Origin: Parachlamydiales bacterium
GTDB taxonomy: Bacteria > Chlamydiota > Chlamydiia > Chlamydiales > Parachlamydiaceae
NCBI GenBank assembly: GCA_020051075.1
Contig: JAGVJP010000045.1
Span: forward strand, 1-52,469
Length of the DNA: 52,469 nucleotides
Reading direction: 5' to 3'
The translations under genes were made by a program, and so were the position numbers. The notes below the pieces were generated by a model. It ran no database searches, was not told the origin of the DNA, and saw nothing but the letters and a program-made list of their open reading frames with translations. Below, piece after piece: positions 21,442-31,095 of this stretch. Positions within the stretch are counted from its first letter, which is position 1; each line of letters begins with the position of its first letter.

Positions 21442-22125
21442 TCAATTCAACCATTGATTTAATTCATTCAGCGCCGATTCAGTCAAAATAATATTCTTTG
21501 CAAGCATGACATCATATCCGCTGACGTTGGATGCTAACATGAACTCTGTTTTTGGGAGGTTTCGCACACTTTTGATGAATGTGTCGTGTTTTGAGCTGCT
21601 CACAGTGACCCGTTGTGTTTTTCCTTCAGTTTCGACTTCAGTGAATGTGCTTTCACCGAGAAACAGAATCCGCCCTTTTATGTCTCGTTCTTTGAGGAAC
21701 TTATAAACGGCTTGAGTTTTAGGTGATTCCATTGTCATACTGTCGATGATGATGACTCGATTTGCATTAATTTTTTCACTAATTAAAAATCGAATGGCTG
21801 CTTTGCGCTCTTTCTGGTTAATGCGTACATGTTGATCAAACTTTGGTTTTGGACCAAATACACGACCACCCCCACGATACTGAGGACCAACAAGTGATCC
21901 ATGACGTGCACGCCCTTGCCCTTTTTGAGGGTGAGGCTTTTTCGTCGTATGGCTGACTTCAGCCCGTGTTTTTGTGTTAGCTGACCATTGGCGAGCATTT
22001 GCTCGCAAAGCGACAATATAGTCTTTAATCATTTGACCATTGGCTTCTGCGTTGACAAAGCGGTCATCGACAGAGACCTGGCCTATTTCCTTTCCGGCAA
22101 GACTGAATTTTCTTAGATTAGCCAC
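21442..22125 (-). CDS. rplD: 50S ribosomal protein L4
   Basis: Tunnel-constriction protein. ANARQWSANTKTRAEVSHTTKKPHPQKGQGRARHGS is the conserved tunnel loop, followed by GGGRVFGPKPKF and the Rossmann-like C-terminal domain; 227 aa. Confidence 0.96.
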   Translation of the reverse strand: MANLRKFSLAGKEIGQVSVDDRFVNAEANGQMIKDYIVALRANARQWSANTKTRAEVSHTTKKPHPQKGQGRARHGSLVGPQYRGGGRVFGPKPKFDQHVRINQKERKAAIRFLISEKINANRVIIIDSMTMESPKTQAVYKFLKERDIKGRILFLGESTFTEVETEGKTQRVTVSSSKHDTFIKSVRNLPKTEFMLASNVSGYDVMLAKNIILTESALNELNQWLN

Positions 22126-22146
22126 AATTTACTCCACAGAATCTAG

Positions 22147-22824
22147 TTACTTTTGACTCTTCTTTTTTGTTGTTGACTTCTTTATAGATTGAGAAATGTA
22201 GACCAATCCATTACGAGGTCCAGGCACTTGACCTTTGACAATAATAAGATGATTTTCGGGATCTACTCTGACAACTTGCAGATTTTGAACAGTGACTTGT
22301 TTGTTGCCCATTTGTCCCGCTTTTTTTCCACCAGGAAGGCCACGCCCAGGTGTGGAACGCATCCCAGTCGAACCAGCATGACGATGAAATCCAGATCCAT
22401 GAGAGGCTGGACCACCAGCAAAGTTATGGCGTTTCATGACCCCTTGGTATCCTTTACCTTTCGAGATCGCTGTAGCATCGACAAATTCGATTTCGTTGAA
22501 ATGATCCACTGTGATTTCTTCTCCGACAGGAGGGGCATCTTTTGGATCTATTCTCGATTCATGAAGATGACGGCGAGGTTCGACACCTGCTTTTTTGAAG
22601 AGGCCTAGCTGAGGTTTATTTGTTCGTTTTTCAATAGTGTATTGAGACTTGCCAGGGACTTTCTCAAAAGCTAATTGGACGGCATCATATCCGTCATTTT
22701 CTTTTGTCTTGACTTGAGTCACTACATTCGGATCGGCATGGATCACTGTACACACGACTGCATTGCCTTTTTCATCAAAAAGCTGCATCATGCCGTGTTT
22801 TTTTCCCATCATTGTATACGCCAT
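22147..22824 (-). CDS. rplC: 50S ribosomal protein L3
   Basis: Peptidyl-transferase-centre assembly protein. MGKKHGMMQLFDEKG near the start, and the loop with RHNFAGGPASHGSGFHRHAGSTG, PGRGLPGGKKAGQMG are diagnostic. I place the start at ATG 22824, with AAGGA ten bases upstream. It is the first gene of the cluster; rpsJ does not precede it, matching Chlamydia, where rpsJ sits with the str genes. Confidence 0.96.
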   Translation of the reverse strand: MAYTMMGKKHGMMQLFDEKGNAVVCTVIHADPNVVTQVKTKENDGYDAVQLAFEKVPGKSQYTIEKRTNKPQLGLFKKAGVEPRRHLHESRIDPKDAPPVGEEITVDHFNEIEFVDATAISKGKGYQGVMKRHNFAGGPASHGSGFHRHAGSTGMRSTPGRGLPGGKKAGQMGNKQVTVQNLQVVRVDPENHLIIVKGQVPGPRNGLVYISQSIKKSTTKKKSQK

Positions 22825-23345
22825 AAGCACATAATCCTTAATCAAATTAATGATTGTTATTTAACTGTAAGCTTTCAGAGGAAGCTGGCATTTGCTTTTT
22901 CATTATGAGAGCATGTCAACGTTCTTTTGAAGTTCACTTAACCAAGTTCGAAGTTGCTATTTGCAGTTTTACTTTTAAACGGCTTTGAAGTAATCGTTCA
23001 GAGGCAATAGACCAATTGTTGTTTTGAAGGCTTATTTGAGAACTCTGCTAGACAGTGCGAACACTGTTTCCTTTGCAGATTGTATTTCATCTCATATTCA
23101 CCCAAAAACACTTCTCAGTTTATTTTCTGTGAACTTTACCTTTGCTACTGTGGTCAGTTACACACGAAATGTGTTCAGGCCAGAGTCAGCAAAGCAATTT
23201 CAGAGTACACGAGCATCAACTAAAATGCTAAAAGGGGAGATTATCAAATTACTGAATTTTCTACAACGATATTTTAGCAAAAAGCTGAATTTAGCAGTGA
23301 ACAAGCTCGCATCGTAGAGCAGAAAAGGTTGCACAAAACAAGATA
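22825..23345. other. Intergenic region upstream of the ribosomal cluster
   Basis: About 520 bases between rplC and the palindrome at 23346. It should carry the promoter and leader of the minus-strand ribosomal transcript. I see a TTGACA on the minus strand near 22916 but no well-spaced -10, so no promoter is called. No coding region is convincing. Confidence 0.5.
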
Positions 23346-23389
23346 AGCAAAAGGGACGAAACAGGATATCCTGTTTCGTCCCTTTTGCT
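23346..23389. terminator. Perfect 44-bp palindrome of the GGATAGG repeat family
   Basis: AGCAAAAGGGACGAAACAGG and its exact reverse complement meet at 23367/23368 with no loop. It ends four bases before the stop of the minus-strand SLBB gene and holds A- and T-runs, so it can work as a terminator for that gene. The unit CAAAAGGGACAAAACAGGAT recurs at 26173. Confidence 0.7.
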
Positions 23390-23392
23390 ATC

Positions 23393-23983
23393 CTATTCAC
23401 ACTGTTTTGCAGGAGCTTTTGTATTTATTGTTTTTTTCTGTTGGACTTGTTTCTTTTTTTTATTTGATTTCTCTTTTTTAGAGGGGACGTTGATGAGATC
23501 GCCCTCTTTCAAGTATCTTCGTTTTTTCCGGATAGATTGAATGTCAGCCTCTGGCAGAAAAGCAATTTGATTTGCAAGCTCATAAACTCGTGTTCCACTC
23601 ATGATCTGAAGCGTTCCTGGATTTTGCACAGCTCCCAAAATAGTGATTGTTAGCGGCGTTTTAGGAGGAACATAAACTGATTGTCCATCATATAATTTTC
23701 TACGGCTGTTAACTCTTGATAAGTCGGCGGAGGGGAGAGGATCTGCAAGTTCGATGAGATCTTTGAGTGTTGTATTTACATCCAATTCGTATGTCCCTGG
23801 CCGAAAGACTTCGCCTGTTATTGTCACTTGCAGCTGTGTAACAGGGTGATTTAATTCTTGGTTAGTGGTTTGGGATGCTGGATAAGACGGCTTCCGTAGC
23901 AGAGCAAAGCAAGCAAGCAGAGCTAAAATGCCGCAGAAGAGAATGATAATGCACCATTCGAAGAAGGGGAGTTTTGGGGTCAT
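23393..23983 (-). CDS. SLBB-domain protein with N-terminal membrane anchor
   Basis: Residues 8-28 (FEWCIIILFCGILALLACFAL) form one transmembrane helix. Two beta-grasp SLBB-type repeats follow: VTITGEVFRPGTYEL...DGQSVYVP (about 52-105) and ITILGAVQNPGTLQI...KEGDLINVP (about 108-165). A lysine-rich tail ends the 196 residues. SLBB domains occur in polysaccharide-export (Wza-like) and DNA-uptake (ComEA-like) proteins and may bind polymers. The PES domain of Wza and the HhH of ComEA are absent, so function is unknown. Its ATG overlaps the stop of the upstream gene (ATGA), showing an operon. Confidence 0.72.
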   Translation of the reverse strand: MTPKLPFFEWCIIILFCGILALLACFALLRKPSYPASQTTNQELNHPVTQLQVTITGEVFRPGTYELDVNTTLKDLIELADPLPSADLSRVNSRRKLYDGQSVYVPPKTPLTITILGAVQNPGTLQIMSGTRVYELANQIAFLPEADIQSIRKKRRYLKEGDLINVPSKKEKSNKKKKQVQQKKTINTKAPAKQCE

Positions 23984-24963
23984 TCAAGAAAAGCGGGCTT
24001 AGGGGTTTTAAGAAAAGCAATCAAACCTAAGAGTTTAGCCCAGAAAGCGAAAAAAGTAATGAAGCGAGGACTAGCCTTTCTTAAGATGGAGGTATTATAG
24101 ATAAATTCTGCTGCTGAGGCAACCAAGATCCATTTTGCATGAGAACGTTCTTCTGGATTTGTGTTGGATTCCATTAATGTGATGATGGATTGGATAAATT
24201 GCAGAGCAAAACCAATGCTCATTGAGGCACGCACATAATTGTCGAGAGTTCGAAAAGGAGAGTGTGAAGCTAGCGGAAATCGGTGTTGCACTTGTTTGAA
24301 AGAGGGGAGGTGGATCAGACGCCATTGATTGAGAAAGTCGGGGATACAGAGGATGTCAGCGATGATGAAGGCTGCGTCTGTAAGGGCGATGAGCCAATTT
24401 GTTTTTTTTAAAGGAATTCGCAGTCGTGCGAGGTCGATGTTTAATGGATCAACATCTGGGGGAATTCCTTCAGATCGGTTTATTAACCAAATTTCAAGAG
24501 CCTCACGCATTTTTTCTTCTGTAGAAAAAGCAATTTCCTCTTCTGCCATCAGCTCTAGAAAGGCTTTGAGAGAATGCCTTGCAAAATTTTGGGTTGGAAG
24601 ATTTCCTTCATTGAAACGCCAATTTTCATGAAGAACAGCAGTTAAGTTTTCGAGGAGGAGAGAGTCCTCGATTTGTTCATGGCAATAGGCATGCAGAAGA
24701 TAATGGGGCAAACGGCAAAATCCGTAGAAATCGAGGGTTTGAGAGTGATCTAGGACCTTGACAAGGCGAGGTAAATAGTTGGTCTCATAGGTTAAATTGA
24801 TCCCTTGGATGATTGAATGGACGAGGATGCAAGCTTTTTGCAAAGCATCAGGACTCGACGCAATTTGTTTCAGGTCGAAAACAGCGACCGAAAGAGAATA
24901 TTTTACAGTGTTCCAGCATGACGTGAGGCAGGAACAACCATCTAAACAGCCGATACGCATCAT
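23980..24963 (-). CDS. Hypothetical protein with C-terminal membrane segments
   Basis: I do not recognise it. About 327 aa, helical, cysteine-rich at the start (GCLDGCSCLTSCW). Likely membrane segments lie around residues 195-215 and 285-320. Start taken at the first ATG (24963); a TTG just upstream is less likely. It is translationally coupled to the SLBB gene downstream, so the two products may act together at the inner membrane. A chlamydia-specific family is my guess. Confidence 0.6.
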   Translation of the reverse strand: MMRIGCLDGCSCLTSCWNTVKYSLSVAVFDLKQIASSPDALQKACILVHSIIQGINLTYETNYLPRLVKVLDHSQTLDFYGFCRLPHYLLHAYCHEQIEDSLLLENLTAVLHENWRFNEGNLPTQNFARHSLKAFLELMAEEEIAFSTEEKMREALEIWLINRSEGIPPDVDPLNIDLARLRIPLKKTNWLIALTDAAFIIADILCIPDFLNQWRLIHLPSFKQVQHRFPLASHSPFRTLDNYVRASMSIGFALQFIQSIITLMESNTNPEERSHAKWILVASAAEFIYNTSILRKASPRFITFFAFWAKLLGLIAFLKTPKPAFLE

Positions 24964-25094
24964 CAACCCATTGTGAATTTTAAAGTGAAGTATTGTGGCA
25001 TGTGATCAAAATAAAATCAAATTTCAAAGTATAAATTGGCAAGAATTATTTTTTTTTCTATAAGAGTTTGGTTTGGATTAATGGGGGCAAAAGC

Positions 25095-26123
25095 ATGCAT
25101 CTAGGTGTGGTTGGCATAAATCATAAATTGGCAGATCTCAAGTTGAGAGAACAATTGGCAAAAGCTTGTCAGAAGCTTTTTGGAAAATTTAACACTGTTG
25201 TTCATGACCATTACTTCGTCCTGCTTTCGACGTGCAATCGAACGGAAGTGTATTTCAGCTCTGAAGATCTTGCGAGTACGCACAGCTACATTTTCAGTTT
25301 GTTGCGTTCCGAAGTTGAAGAGGAATTTGATCATAAGCTCTACTCTTATTTTGGCGTCGATTGCTTTTATCATCTGACACGTGTAACGGCTGGTCTTGAT
25401 AGTGCAATCCTGGGAGAAACAGAAATTCAAGGACAAGTTAAAGCAGCGTATGAAGGTGCTGTGGAATATCTTGCACTTCCCAAAGAACTCCACTTTCTCT
25501 TCCAAAAATCATTGGGAATTGCTAAGAAAATCCGTTCAGATTTCGCCCTTGGAAGAGGGATGCCTAATTTAGAAGACGCCATCTATCAAACTGGACAACA
25601 TCTCTTCCATCAGCCCGAACAGGCCAATCTTCTTTTTGTTGGAGCATCCGAAATTAATCAGAAAATTTTGTCTTCTTTTAAGATGAAAGGTTTTCAAAAC
25701 ATGACGATATGTAACCGTTCAGAAACGCAATCTGCACAACTTGTTGAATTATTGGGGATTCGTCAATTGCCGTGGGAAAGACTTAACGAATGGAAGAGTT
25801 TTGACTGGATTGTTCTAGGAACCAAGTCGCCCGACTATCTTGTTAAGAAAGAGCCGGCTTTGAATTATATTGAGGAGCAAAAACTGGTGATTGATTTATC
25901 TGTTCCGCGAAACGTGGAACCTGCGGTTGGTCAGTATCGAAATATTACTCTGCTCAATATTGATGAGATTAATCGGATGTTGCAGATTCGGTGCCGCAAA
26001 ATGACCGAAGGACTTGTCGGAGTTGAACGGAAAATTTCTGAAGCAATCCAATATCACTCTTCCCGCTATCTAGATCGATCACAGTCAAAAATTGCGGTAT
26101 TGGCAGTCAGCCATTGCGGGTGA
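25095..26123 (+). CDS. hemA: Glutamyl-tRNA reductase
   Basis: Reduces glutamyl-tRNA-Glu to glutamate-1-semialdehyde, the first step of C5 tetrapyrrole synthesis; this supplies heme for, among others, the multiheme cytochrome at 1584. Motifs: [29 protein letters not shown] with the catalytic Cys, and [20 protein letters not shown]. The NADPH domain follows ([14 protein letters not shown]). ATG 25095 is chosen because GGGGG lies seven bases upstream. At 342 aa it is shorter than the usual 420 but similar to Chlamydia HemA, which lacks most of the dimerisation domain. Confidence 0.92.
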   Translation: MHLGVVGINHKLADLKLREQLAKACQKLFGKFNTVVHDHYFVLLSTCNRTEVYFSSEDLASTHSYIFSLLRSEVEEEFDHKLYSYFGVDCFYHLTRVTAGLDSAILGETEIQGQVKAAYEGAVEYLALPKELHFLFQKSLGIAKKIRSDFALGRGMPNLEDAIYQTGQHLFHQPEQANLLFVGASEINQKILSSFKMKGFQNMTICNRSETQSAQLVELLGIRQLPWERLNEWKSFDWIVLGTKSPDYLVKKEPALNYIEEQKLVIDLSVPRNVEPAVGQYRNITLLNIDEINRMLQIRCRKMTEGLVGVERKISEAIQYHSSRYLDRSQSKIAVLAVSHCG

Positions 26124-26154
26124 AACACTGATATGCATGATTTCAACTATTCAG

Positions 26155-26417
26155 CTTGAAAAAACAGGATAAGCAAAAGGGACAAAACAGGATGGGCAAG
26201 ATCGCAAGCGGCAGGATAGGCAAGATAAACAAAAAAACAGGATGGGCAGGATCGCTTCGCGGCAGGATAGGTAGGATAATAAAGATAGGACAGAAAAAAC
26301 AAATATAGAAAAAAATAAAATATTTAAACCTATCCTATTTTTTCACATTATCTTTCCTATCCTGCCGCGAAGCGATCCTGCCCATCCTGTTTTTTCGTTT
26401 ATCCTGCTTATCCTGTT
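26155..26417. repeat. Long inverted repeat of GGATAGG/CCTATCC units (convergent terminator)
   Basis: Arms at 26222-26271 and 26356-26405 (50 bases each) match except for about two positions. Both contain GATCGCTTCGCGGCAGGAT or its complement. Further partial copies lie at 26161-26215. The block sits between the converging hemA and asnS genes and would form a very stable hairpin in both transcripts. Confidence 0.8.
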
Positions 26418-26422
26418 GGGGG

Positions 26423-27826
26423 TTAGAAGTCGGCTTTGCCAGGAACACGGGGGAATGGGATCACGTCCCGGATGTTTTCCATCCCAGTTGCAAATTGGAT
26501 GAGTCGTTCAAACCCTACGCCAAAACCCGCATGGGGAACTGATCCATATTTACGCAATTCAAGGTACCACCAATAGTTTTCAAGAGGCAAGTTGACTTCT
26601 TTAAGTTTAGCTTCTAAAACATCGAGTCGTTCTTCTCGTTGACTTCCTCCGATGATTTCGCCGATTGCGGGGACGAGTACATCCATTGCCGCGACTGTTT
26701 TTCCATCATCATTGGCTCGCATGTAGAATGCTTTTATCTCTTTTGGATAATCGGATAGGATGACAGGTTTGGAGAAATGCTCTTCAGCTAAATAACGCTC
26801 ATGCTCTGATTGCAGGTCGAGACCCCATTTGACAGGGAATTGAAAAGATTTTCCGGATTTTTCTAAAATATCAATGGCTTGCGTGTAGGTGATCCGTTCG
26901 AAAGGGGTGTTGACCACATGATCCAGCCTTTTTAAGAGGCCCGGAGAAATCAGCTTATCGAAGAACTGCATATCTTCGTGGCATTCGTCTAACGTATATT
27001 TTAGCACATATTTCAAATAGGATTCGGCACAATCCATATCATCGTTTAGATCAGCAAACGCCATTTCTGGTTCTATCATCCAAAATTCAGCAAGGTGGCG
27101 CGACGTGTTTGAATTTTCAGCTCGAAAGGTTGGACCAAAAGTGTAGATGTCTGATAGTGCGCAAGCATAGATCTCTCCATTCAGTTGGCCTGAAACAGTG
27201 AGGTAGGCTGGCTTTGCAAAGAAATCTTGAGAATAGTCGATGTCCCCTTTCTCTGTTTTTGGAGCATGAAGAGGGTCGATTGTTGAAACGCGAAACATTT
27301 CCCCCGCTCCTTCACAGTCAGATGCTGTGATGATGGGAGTGTGGATGTATAAAAAACCTCGTTCTTGAAAAAATTTATGGGTCGCAAAAGACAGCGCGTT
27401 CCTGACTCTTGTCACTGCACCAAAAGTATTTGTTCGAGGCCTTAAATGAGCGATTGTCCGTAAAAATTCAAAAGAATGCCGTTTTTTTTGCAAAGGATAT
27501 TCTTCTGGCGGGCATTTGCCTATCAGAGTAACTTCAGAAGCTTGCATTTCTAGGGCCTGTCCTTGAGCTGGACTCTCGACAATTTTTCCACGTGCAACAA
27601 TAGAAGCGCCTGTTGATAGTTCTTCAATGAGAGCTGCGTAGCTGGGGATGTCCTGTTGGATGATCACTTGTAAGTTAGATAAAGTCGAGCCATCATTCAC
27701 TTCGATAAAGGAAAATGCTTTTTGATCCCGTATTGTTCTGACCCATCCTTTGACGGTCACTTCTTGTCCAATAAATGAATTTTTTGAGCCGTTATTGGCT
27801 CTTAGCTCGATAATTTTTGTTCTCAT
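26423..27826 (-). CDS. asnS: Asparaginyl-tRNA synthetase
   Basis: Class IIb synthetase charging tRNA-Asn directly. An N-terminal OB fold ([21 protein letters not shown], residues 23-43) binds the anticodon. Motif 2 is [21 protein letters not shown] and motif 3 [15 protein letters not shown] near the C-terminus. The [13 protein letters not shown] pattern separates AsnRS from AspRS. 467 aa, normal length. Chlamydiaceae lack AsnRS and amidate Asp-tRNA-Asn through GatCAB, so its presence marks an environmental chlamydia. It lies 13 bases from nfo, in an apparent operon; AGGAAA precedes the ATG. Confidence 0.95.
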   Translation of the reverse strand: MRTKIIELRANNGSKNSFIGQEVTVKGWVRTIRDQKAFSFIEVNDGSTLSNLQVIIQQDIPSYAALIEELSTGASIVARGKIVESPAQGQALEMQASEVTLIGKCPPEEYPLQKKRHSFEFLRTIAHLRPRTNTFGAVTRVRNALSFATHKFFQERGFLYIHTPIITASDCEGAGEMFRVSTIDPLHAPKTEKGDIDYSQDFFAKPAYLTVSGQLNGEIYACALSDIYTFGPTFRAENSNTSRHLAEFWMIEPEMAFADLNDDMDCAESYLKYVLKYTLDECHEDMQFFDKLISPGLLKRLDHVVNTPFERITYTQAIDILEKSGKSFQFPVKWGLDLQSEHERYLAEEHFSKPVILSDYPKEIKAFYMRANDDGKTVAAMDVLVPAIGEIIGGSQREERLDVLEAKLKEVNLPLENYWWYLELRKYGSVPHAGFGVGFERLIQFATGMENIRDVIPFPRVPGKADF

Positions 27827-27839
27827 ATTTTTTTCCTGT

Positions 27840-28691
27840 TTATACAGCGAATTTTTTCAGTTGAGTGATTTCATGTTTCCAGGCCTCTTTTCCACCTGGT
27901 GTTTCTAAATACTTTGGTAAGTGGCGTGTGCGCTTGTCGGTCATTAAGAAGCGAAAAGAGTCCAAGCCAATTAGGCCCTGGCCGAGTTCAGCATGGCGAT
28001 CGACCCGCGACCCCAAACCTTTGACGGAATCGTTGACATGGAAGGCGTAGAGATGTTGTAAGCCGATGATTTTATCGAAGGAGTTTAATGTCTCATTCCA
28101 AGCATCAGGGGTGCGGATGTCATATCCGGCAACGAAAATGTGGCAAGTGTCGATGCAGACGCCGATGGGGATGTGATTTTTGAGTTTTTCAATGAGATAG
28201 GCAAGCTGATCGAAGGAATGTCCGACGGAAGATCCCTGCCCCGCTGTCGTTTCGAGCAGTAAGCGGCAGTGACCCTTTTCTAAAAGAGGGCGGCATTGCA
28301 TGAGGTTATCGACGATCCGGTCTAAGCATTCTTGGATATCGCCATCTAACGAAGCGCCTGGGTGAAAATTGAGGTAAGACACACCTAATTGCAAGCAGCG
28401 TTCGATCTCTTCGGCAAAAGCTTGGCGGCTTTTTGTTAAGATCTCTTCCCGGGGGCCTCCTAAATTAATTAAGTAGCTGTCATGGCTCATGAGATGTGAC
28501 AGCTTGGTCTCTTGCAGAGCCTCTTTCCATGCTGCTATGATTTCTTCGGTAAGGATGCGGCCTTTCCATTGTTTTTGGTTGCTTGTGAAAAACTGGATTG
28601 TCGTTGCGCCAATTTCTCTGCCCTCCAAGAGCGCATTTTGAACACCACCAGCAGCAGAGGTGTGAGCACCGATGAGAATTTCACTAGACAT
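27840..28691 (-). CDS. nfo: Endonuclease IV (AP endonuclease)
   Basis: Cleaves 5' of abasic sites in base-excision repair; a TIM barrel with three zinc ions. Visible signatures are [12 protein letters not shown] at the start, [12 protein letters not shown] (about 103-114), [14 protein letters not shown] (about 144-157), [15 protein letters not shown] (about 177-191) and [23 protein letters not shown] (about 218-240), containing the metal ligands. 283 aa is typical. GGGAG precedes the ATG. It is the upstream gene of the nfo-asnS pair. Confidence 0.96.
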   Translation of the reverse strand: MSSEILIGAHTSAAGGVQNALLEGREIGATTIQFFTSNQKQWKGRILTEEIIAAWKEALQETKLSHLMSHDSYLINLGGPREEILTKSRQAFAEEIERCLQLGVSYLNFHPGASLDGDIQECLDRIVDNLMQCRPLLEKGHCRLLLETTAGQGSSVGHSFDQLAYLIEKLKNHIPIGVCIDTCHIFVAGYDIRTPDAWNETLNSFDKIIGLQHLYAFHVNDSVKGLGSRVDRHAELGQGLIGLDSFRFLMTDKRTRHLPKYLETPGGKEAWKHEITQLKKFAV

Positions 28692-28810
28692 GTTTCTCCC
28701 TTATGGACATTTCTTGAAGGTGGATTTTATCATCAGGCAAGGTTGTTGACAAGGCTTATGCTGGCATCCGACGAATTTCTGTAATTTTTTCAGAATCGGC
28801 CTGAAAATTC

Positions 28811-28839
28811 TTGCTTCTTAATTTAAGAAAGGTTAATTT
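28811..28839 (+). promoter_or_regulatory. Candidate promoter of the tRNA-Leu gene
   Basis: TTGCTT (28811-28816) and TAATTT (28834-28839) are 17 bases apart, which would start transcription about 6 bases before the mature tRNA. It matches sigma-66/70 spacing, but both boxes are imperfect. Confidence 0.4.
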
Positions 28840-28852
28840 TTTGTACTTTGCT

Positions 28853-28935
28853 GCTCGGATGGTGGAATGGTAGACACAAGGGACTTAAAATCCCTTGGGG
28901 GCAACCCCGTGAAGGTTCGAGTCCTTTTCCGAGCA
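28853..28935 (+). tRNA. tRNA-Leu, anticodon TAA
   Basis: Acceptor arms GCTCGGA (28853-28859) and TCCGAGC (28928-28934) pair, with discriminator A. The anticodon stem AGGGA/TCCCT encloses CTTAAAA, giving TAA. The long variable arm TGGGGGCAACCCCG marks a class II tRNA, and GGTTCGAGTCC is the T-arm. CCA is not encoded. Its 3' 54 bases act as the left attachment site of the island. Confidence 0.95.
28882..28935 (+). other. attL: 3' end of tRNA-Leu
   Basis: These 54 bases are repeated without mismatch at 52389-52442. The tRNA gene stays intact at this end, and the integrase gene starts about 110 bases further on, the usual arrangement of tRNA-integrated elements. Confidence 0.93.
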
Positions 28936-28997
28936 TCTTTAATAATCAACGATTTACGTTGAGCTACATGACCTCCTAACCATTGAAATCAAACGAC

Positions 28998-29017
28998 GTG
29001 GTCCACTAGTGGTCCAC
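28998..29017. promoter_or_regulatory. Doubled GTGGTCCAC site next to attL
   Basis: Two direct GTGGTCCAC copies (28998-29006, 29009-29017) are separated by TA. The same doubled GGTCCA pattern occurs near attR at 52253-52270. This makes an integrase or Xis arm-binding site likely. Confidence 0.55.
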
Positions 29018-29042
29018 CTCGAAACAAATGGAGGTTGTTAGC

Positions 29043-30119
29043 ATGGCATCAATTCAAAAAAGAAGAAAAGCAAACGGTGAATTTTCCTATCGAGTTCGGA
29101 TAAGGGTTGAGGGAGCTCCTCTCATTACAGAAACTTATCCTACAAGAAAGGAAGCTCAAACTTTTGCTCGACGCATGGAGTCCGAAATTCGGGCTGGTCG
29201 ATATTTTGGAAGAGAAGAAGATAAAGAAAAAACTTTTTCAGAATTCATCGATAGATATATCGAGAATGAGCTTCCGAAGAACCCTAATGCATACAAGAAG
29301 CAAAAAATGATGTTAAGTTGGTGGAAAGAGCATCTAGGCCCTTACTATCTTTGTCACATAACATCACCAATGATCGCTGAACTTCGTGAAAAGCTTCTCA
29401 GTTCTATCACTTACCGTCATACTGTACGCACGGGATCATCGACTAATCGTTTTATCTCAGCTCTAAGCAGAGCCTTTAACGTTGCTGTGAAGGAGTGGAA
29501 CTGGATTAAAGAAAACCCTGTCGCCAAAATCACACGTCCTAAAGAAGGCAGGCCTCGTGAAAGATATCTTGAAAAGGAAGAGATCGATCGTCTTCTTGAA
29601 GAATGTCGCAAAAGCAAAAGTCCCCATCTTTACACAGTTGTGAGTTTGCTCCTAGCTACAGGAGCGAGAAAAGGCGAAGTTCTCGGCTTGGAGATTGGTG
29701 ATGTCGATTTCAATCGTGCGACAGTGACCTTCAGGAGAACAAAAAACGGAGAGACGAGAATCGTTCATTTAAGCTCCCAAGTTTTAGAGTTGCTGAAAAA
29801 TGAAAGAAAGAAACGTGCGGTGATTAGCGAATATTTCTTCCCAAGTGTTGACGGTACAAAACCGGCAGACATAAGAGATGCTTGGGAGAAAGCTGTACGA
29901 GATGCAGGATTGCAAAAAGATGTTTGTTTGCATACATTAAGACATACTGTAGCATCACATTTGAGTATGAAAGGATTTTCAGTTTTAGAGATAGGAAATA
30001 TATTAGGCCATAAGTCTATGTCGATGGTGAAGCGTTACAGTCACATGTCAACCGCATCAACTGCAAAGCCGCTTAATATGTTAAATGAAGAAATTTTAGG
30101 AAGTTTAGCATATGGCTAA
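29043..30119 (+). CDS. int: Tyrosine integrase of the island
   Basis: Catalyses site-specific recombination between the tRNA-Leu att sites. It has an N-terminal arm-binding region (MASIQKRRKANGEFSYRVRI), a core-binding SAM-like domain and a catalytic domain. Active-site residues counted from ATG 29043: R209 in LLATGARKGEVLGL, H297-x-x-R300 in LHTLRHTVASHL, H323 in ILGHKS and nucleophile Y332 in VKRYSHMS. ATG 29043 has GGAGG seven bases upstream. 358 aa, full length, so probably active. The next gene overlaps its 3' end by eight bases. Confidence 0.95.
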   Translation: MASIQKRRKANGEFSYRVRIRVEGAPLITETYPTRKEAQTFARRMESEIRAGRYFGREEDKEKTFSEFIDRYIENELPKNPNAYKKQKMMLSWWKEHLGPYYLCHITSPMIAELREKLLSSITYRHTVRTGSSTNRFISALSRAFNVAVKEWNWIKENPVAKITRPKEGRPRERYLEKEEIDRLLEECRKSKSPHLYTVVSLLLATGARKGEVLGLEIGDVDFNRATVTFRRTKNGETRIVHLSSQVLELLKNERKKRAVISEYFFPSVDGTKPADIRDAWEKAVRDAGLQKDVCLHTLRHTVASHLSMKGFSVLEIGNILGHKSMSMVKRYSHMSTASTAKPLNMLNEEILGSLAYG

Positions 30120-31086
30120 AAAGCTCGTTTTGCCTGAATATGATTTATCTATCGATCTTGAAGACGCTGGTTTTAACCAGCGTCTTTCTTATGAGACTTT
30201 TTTAGAGTATTTCAAGTCAATTCCTGTAAGAGATTTAGAAGTCTCAATTAAAAAATTTGACGATGAAAGGGAGAAAGTGAATCAGGTTTTAAAAAAGTCT
30301 ATTCCCATTCTTAGAGAACAACCTTTACTGGCAGCATTTTTACTTTGGTGCAAGCGCAACTATGTCAAAAAAGGATTTCCTGATTATCCTAAAATGCTCA
30401 TTGATGAGCATATCATTTCTTTTGAGGATGAAAATGGAGACTTATTGGTTATCAAAAATATTCAGAAAAAATATCTCCTAAATATCATTGAAAACATGAG
30501 ATGCAGAAAAGATTTAGATAGCTTTAAGATTGAGATGCTTGTCCTCACTTTCATGGAATTTATCAGATGGATGTTTATCACAACTCGCATGTTCACTTTT
30601 GAAATCGAAGATCCGGATAGGAGTAGGATATCTAGACGAGCGTTAGAATATGATGAGTATATTACGTTCATTTCTAAATTGGACGATAAATGTAGACTTG
30701 TTGCTAAACTTCTCTTTTTTGGTGGCAGCAGAACTCTTTCAGAAATCCTAAATATTGAAGTGAAGGATGTCAACTTCCAAGACTGTTCTATCAGCTTTGA
30801 ATCATATAAAATATCATACCCAAAACATGTTTTAGAGGACATTAGAAGTCTTTCTATAACCTCAGAAACCGGAAAAATCTTTTCTGGTCGGAAAAATGCT
30901 GCATTGAATCCCGCAACCATTTTTCGAAAATTCAAAGAAGTGTCTTTACAACTTGGTTTGGACCCTGTTTACACGCCAAAAATTTTAACAACCGATATTT
31001 AGACAATAACCTGCCGTGAAACTCACGATATGTTATTGCAAGAAATGTTGAAACGTGTTAACTTGCCTCTTGATTTCATGCGTTAG
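30112..31086 (+). pseudogene. Second tyrosine-recombinase-like gene with in-frame TAG
   Basis: The first 296 codons run to TAG at 31000-31002. The same frame then stays open for 27 more codons (TITCRETHDMLLQEML...) to TAG 31084-31086, just before the strong ribosome-binding site of the next gene. LDDKCRLVAKLLFFGGSRTLSEILNIEVKDVNF (about 195-227) resembles the first Arg box of tyrosine recombinases, and ALNPATIFRKFKEV the region between boxes. The normal HxxR...Y tail is not seen. Chlamydial plasmids encode a pair of such integrase-like proteins (Pgp7/Pgp8), and this may be a relative; that is a guess. Either a nonsense mutation or a short functional form. Confidence 0.5.
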
Positions 31087-31095
31087 GAGGTAAAC

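Noticed and set aside
22900..22930. TTGACA on the minus strand as the rplC promoter
   Set aside because: No -10 box at 16-18 bases; TAATGA lies only 8 bases away.
23024..23317. 97-codon ORF in the gap upstream of rplC
   Set aside because: No Shine-Dalgarno sequence, unusual composition for this genome, and it lies in the presumed leader/promoter region.
28853..28935. Island inactivating its tRNA target
   Set aside because: The left copy of tRNA-Leu is complete and pairs correctly throughout, so the gene is preserved.
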